Assembly (NCBI GenBank): GCA_021846145.1
Contig: JAJZCJ010000144.1
Span: 1-7,928 of the forward strand
Length of the DNA stretch: 7,928 nt
Source: Bacillota bacterium
Lineage (GTDB): Bacteria; Bacillota; Bacilli; Alicyclobacillales; SLC66
Reading direction: 5' to 3'
Below the pieces are notes generated by a model. That model was not told the origin of the DNA, made no database searches, and saw only the letters and a program-made list of their open reading frames with translations. Numbering within the stretch: the stretch's first letter is position 1; each line of letters begins with the position of its first letter. A program made the position numbers and the translations under genes. Of the stretch, positions 5,325 through 7,928 are shown in pieces.

Positions 5325-7928
5325 GTGACGTTAGAGAAGGCTATTTTGCCATTTTCTGAGGATGATTATTTGAATTCTACTGGTGAACGGATTGTTGCAG
5401 ATCGCTATTTGCAAAAAGATACTTTGAAAGAGACACTTGATCCTGGAAGTTTGGTCATGGCAGTATTGGATGCAAAACGTGCTTACCATGAATTGGCTAG
5501 GGTGCTTGAGGTGGACAGTAGCAATCGATCTGTACGAGTGGAACTGCGCGACGGGCATGTGACTGAATTGTCTTATGACCGTATTGATGTACTAAAAGAG
5601 ACATCGCCTAAGCAGATGTGGACACGCATTGCAAACGCCACGGCACAGGTGACGCATGATCCTGCTAGTTGGGAAACGCGTTTTTATGAGTTGCAAAAGG
5701 GCTGGCGTTACGTGCCTGGTGGGCGCATTAATGCTTCGATGGGTACAGGCATTCAGACGACTAGTTATAACTGTTTTGTGATACCCAACGTGGGATGGTC
5801 TGTCCGGGATTATGCGAAGTCTTTTGGGCAAACGCTTGAGATTCAGGCCAGATCCGGCGGTGTGGGGATGAATTTAAGTCAGGTGCCACCGCAAGGCTCG
5901 CTTACCTCTGTGAGTGAACGCTCACGCAAGGCTGATCTCATGTTGGCCATGGACGTGTGGCATGAAGACATTATGGACTTTTTGGCACAGGATTACCCAA
6001 ACAGTACGAAAGTGGTTCGCGTTTCTAAGGCGTTTTTACGCGCAGTAGAGGAAAATGCTAATTGGACATATGTGTTTCCTGATACGAGTGAGGCGCAGTA
6101 TGATGACATTTGGAACGGTGATCTAGAAGCTTGGATCAATGCCGATTTGCCAGTGAAGTACGGCTCTACACTGCCAGCGTCGATGATCTATGAGCAAATC
6201 ATCGAGAGTGGTACACAGATGATGCAGGATCTGGTGGGTGTCATCATGAACCCCGGAGATAGTCGCGGCTCCATCGCGGAGCGTTTAGGTGATATGTGGG
6301 AAGCGATGCTTGAACAAAAGCGCATCACCATGCTGCTTTCCTCCCTGCGTCCTCGGTATAGTTATGTGCGCGGTGTGCATGGCCGTAGTTCAGGCGCTTA
6401 TTCGTGGGGTTTGTTGTACGATAAGGCGAATTTGGTGTTTGGCAATGGCTTTGGTCCTGTCGGCGTAGCGGAAATTATGAGTGTTGGCTGTGAGTTGACA
6501 TTGCAGGGTGGCTCTAGACGTGGTGCGTTGATGATCATATTAAATGATCGCCATGCCGATATTCGCAAATTTATCACGTGCAAACAAGTGGATGGTGTCA
6601 TCACCGGGGCCAACATATCAGTGGGTATCTCCGAAGAATTTATGGCGGCAAAAACGAATGGGGATACTTGGTCGCTTGGATACCCTGAGATGGCTGAAGC
6701 GTCAGCATTTCAAGGGAATTTTGAGGAGTGGTTGGCAAGTGGTCGGCAGTTGCAAGTCAGCGCAGCTTTGCCTGCCGAAAAACTTTGGGATGAGATTATT
6801 AGTGCTGCCTGGAATTCTGCTGAGCCTGGTATTGTCTTTTTGGGACGATATAATAAACTCTCCAATTCCTATTATTATAATCCTATTATTGCAACGAATC
6901 CTTGTGGCGAACAGGGATTGCCTGCTTATGGGATATGCAATTTAGGCGCGGTTGTTCTCAGTAAGTTTGCTGTCAGTTTTCAAGAAAGAGATAAGCGAGT
7001 GGAATTTATTGATTCCGAAAAGGAATCCTATATTGCCAGTTGGTTGCAAAAGTATTTTGATCCGGAGCGCGTAGATTACTTGCTTCATCACGTGAAATGG
7101 GAAGAGCTTGAGGAGACGACACGCACAGGTATTCGCTTTCAGGATGCTATTATTGATGCGACGTATTATCCTTTTGAAGAAAATCGCGTCAATCAAATGG
7201 GGGAACGGCGTATTGGGTTAGGTGTCATGGGGCTGCATGACCTACTTTTGTATCTGGGCATTCGTTATGGCTCGCAAGCATCAGTGGATTTTATCGATGT
7301 GTTAATGGGCATGATGGCCGAGTGGAGTTATCTGGAATCTGTTGAACTGGCCAAGGAAAATGGTTCCTTTGAAAAATTTGATAAAGAGAAGTTTCTACAA
7401 TCAGGTTATATGCAAATGATGAAAACAGAACGTCCACACGTCTATGAGTCTGTTGCTGTGCACGGTGTGCGCAATGTGACAACGATGACGATCGCCCCTA
7501 CGGGAACGACAGGCACAATGGTAGGTTGCTCCACTGGTTGTGAACCGTATTATGCATGGGCTTATTTCCGAAATTCTCGCTTGGGCATGTTTGAAGAAAA
7601 TGCTGCGATTCTTGAAGAATATTATCAAGTATTTGGGACAACAGAACTACCTGACTATTTTGTGACATCCATGGAGTTAACTCCAGAAGAGCATGTCAGG
7701 GTACAGGCAGTTTTGCAAAAGTGGATTGATAGCAGTATCTCTAAAACAGTGAATGCACCTAATCATTACACGGTGAGTGATACGAAGGCACTTTATGATT
7801 TGGCTTACGAACTGGGGTGTAAAGGCATCACCATCTATCGTGATGGTTCTCGCTCTGAACAAGTGTTGTCACTGAAGACTTTTGATACAACATCAGAATC
7901 GGAACACAAACAACATGAAGTGGTAGAG
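5325..7928 (+). CDS. nrdJ: Adenosylcobalamin-dependent (class II) ribonucleotide reductase, 3' end outside window
   Basis: NrdJ reduces ribonucleotides to deoxyribonucleotides with a radical from adenosylcobalamin, without oxygen or a separate radical subunit. The 868 visible codons run in one frame to the window edge. GTG 5325 lies 7 nt after GGAGG (5313-5317); the overlapping ATG at 5323 is followed at once by TGA and cannot be the start. The N-terminus has DRYLQKD (26-32), then a beta-rich segment (about 40-90), and no ATP cone, so on/off control by dATP at this end is not expected. VPGGRI lies at 130-135. The redox pair is Cys150 (YNCFVIPN) and Cys538 (CNLGA); the finger loop is Asn525, thiyl-radical Cys527 and Glu529 (NPCGE). 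APTGTTGT (724-731) and ITIYRDGSRSEQVL near 838 are also family motifs. Residues about 140-496 contain an apparent tandem duplication, described separately. The C-terminal cysteine tail expected in such enzymes would lie beyond 7928. A PduO-type enzyme nearby supplies the cofactor. Confidence 0.96.
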   Translation, partial: MTLEKAILPFSEDDYLNSTGERIVADRYLQKDTLKETLDPGSLVMAVLDAKRAYHELARVLEVDSSNRSVRVELRDGHVTELSYDRIDVLKETSPKQMWTRIANATAQVTHDPASWETRFYELQKGWRYVPGGRINASMGTGIQTTSYNCFVIPNVGWSVRDYAKSFGQTLEIQARSGGVGMNLSQVPPQGSLTSVSERSRKADLMLAMDVWHEDIMDFLAQDYPNSTKVVRVSKAFLRAVEENANWTYVFPDTSEAQYDDIWNGDLEAWINADLPVKYGSTLPASMIYEQIIESGTQMMQDLVGVIMNPGDSRGSIAERLGDMWEAMLEQKRITMLLSSLRPRYSYVRGVHGRSSGAYSWGLLYDKANLVFGNGFGPVGVAEIMSVGCELTLQGGSRRGALMIILNDRHADIRKFITCKQVDGVITGANISVGISEEFMAAKTNGDTWSLGYPEMAEASAFQGNFEEWLASGRQLQVSAALPAEKLWDEIISAAWNSAEPGIVFLGRYNKLSNSYYYNPIIATNPCGEQGLPAYGICNLGAVVLSKFAVSFQERDKRVEFIDSEKESYIASWLQKYFDPERVDYLLHHVKWEELEETTRTGIRFQDAIIDATYYPFEENRVNQMGERRIGLGVMGLHDLLLYLGIRYGSQASVDFIDVLMGMMAEWSYLESVELAKENGSFEKFDKEKFLQSGYMQMMKTERPHVYESVAVHGVRNVTTMTIAPTGTTGTMVGCSTGCEPYYAWAYFRNSRLGMFEENAAILEEYYQVFGTTELPDYFVTSMELTPEEHVRVQAVLQKWIDSSISKTVNAPNHYTVSDTKALYDLAYELGCKGITIYRDGSRSEQVLSLKTFDTTSESEHKQHEVVE
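5742..6812 (+). repeat. nrdJ: Diverged internal tandem duplication within nrdJ (protein level)
   Basis: Residues 140-295 (5742-6209) and 296-496 (6210-6812) can be laid over each other along their length. Matching landmarks are GT...NCFVIPN with GT...VGVIMNP; TLEIQARSGGVGMNLS with MLEQKRITMLLSS; RSRKADLM with GSRRGALM; VWHEDIMDFL with DRHADIRKFI; VRVSKAFLRAV with ISVGISEEFMAA; NGDLEAW with QGNFEEW; and LPASMIYEQIIESG with LPAEKLWDEIISAA. DNA identity between copies is low by eye, so the event would be old. Copy 1 keeps Cys150, GGVG and the VFPDT...WNGDLEAW part but lacks the RPRYSYVRG...GRSSGA loop. Copy 2 keeps that loop and QGGSRRGALM but has lost the cysteine and GGVG. This is alignment by eye and could partly reflect a family-specific insertion. 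Confidence 0.6.

Noticed and set aside
5742..6812. Intein or frameshift as the explanation of the odd middle of nrdJ
   Set aside because: The frame is open without interruption, and codon use looks the same throughout. There is no Cys/Ser start with a His-Asn end as in inteins. The extra stretch resembles RNR sequence itself.
1..7928. Mobile elements, CRISPR arrays, tRNA or rRNA genes
   Set aside because: I saw no transposase, terminal inverted repeats, regularly spaced direct repeats or tRNA-like cloverleaf. Nearly all of the window is occupied by seven protein genes.

Overview
The window looks like a piece of a moderate-G+C Gram-positive (Bacillota) chromosome. The signs are strong GGAGG ribosome-binding sites, three TTG/GTG starts, a YutF-like HAD phosphatase, an NrdR repressor and a class II (B12-dependent) ribonucleotide reductase. 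The nrdR-nrdJ pairing and the style of NrdJ fit Alicyclobacillus-type acidophiles or their relatives. That placement is inference from protein style, not from a search.

Layout. Positions 1-124 are a short leader, perhaps with the last codons of an upstream gene at 1-36. It ends in a terminator-like hairpin that overlaps the ribosome-binding site and TTG start of the first gene. Genes at 125-1693 (membrane-anchored, FMN-dependent glutamate-synthase-like protein) and 1713-2489 (Nudix hydrolase with an interrupted Nudix box, NUDT19-like) form a plus-strand pair. A metallo-beta-lactamase-fold hydrolase lies on the minus strand (2455-3357). Its 3' end overlaps the Nudix gene by 35 bp. Its 5' end is almost back-to-back with the next plus-strand gene. 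From 3373 the plus strand carries a PduO-type cobalamin adenosyltransferase (TTG start) and a HAD-IIA phosphatase, tightly spaced. After a 122-bp regulatory gap come nrdR (4851-5309) and nrdJ (5325 to the window end, incomplete).

How the genes fit together. The clearest theme is deoxyribonucleotide supply through vitamin B12. The PduO-type enzyme makes adenosylcobalamin, which is the radical cofactor of the class II reductase encoded 1.4 kb downstream. NrdR is the ATP/dATP-sensing repressor of reductase genes. The gap before nrdR holds a good sigma-70-type promoter (TTGACC-18-TATAAT) and two NrdR-box-like palindromes centred exactly 42 bp apart, so the nrdR-nrdJ operon is probably autoregulated.

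The most unusual element is inside nrdJ. The segment from the first redox cysteine into the catalytic barrel appears to occur twice in tandem (residues about 140-295 and 296-496). Each copy keeps conserved motifs that the other has lost. The reading frame is open throughout (868 codons), and the classical cysteines and the NPCGE finger loop are all present, so the gene looks functional rather than decayed.
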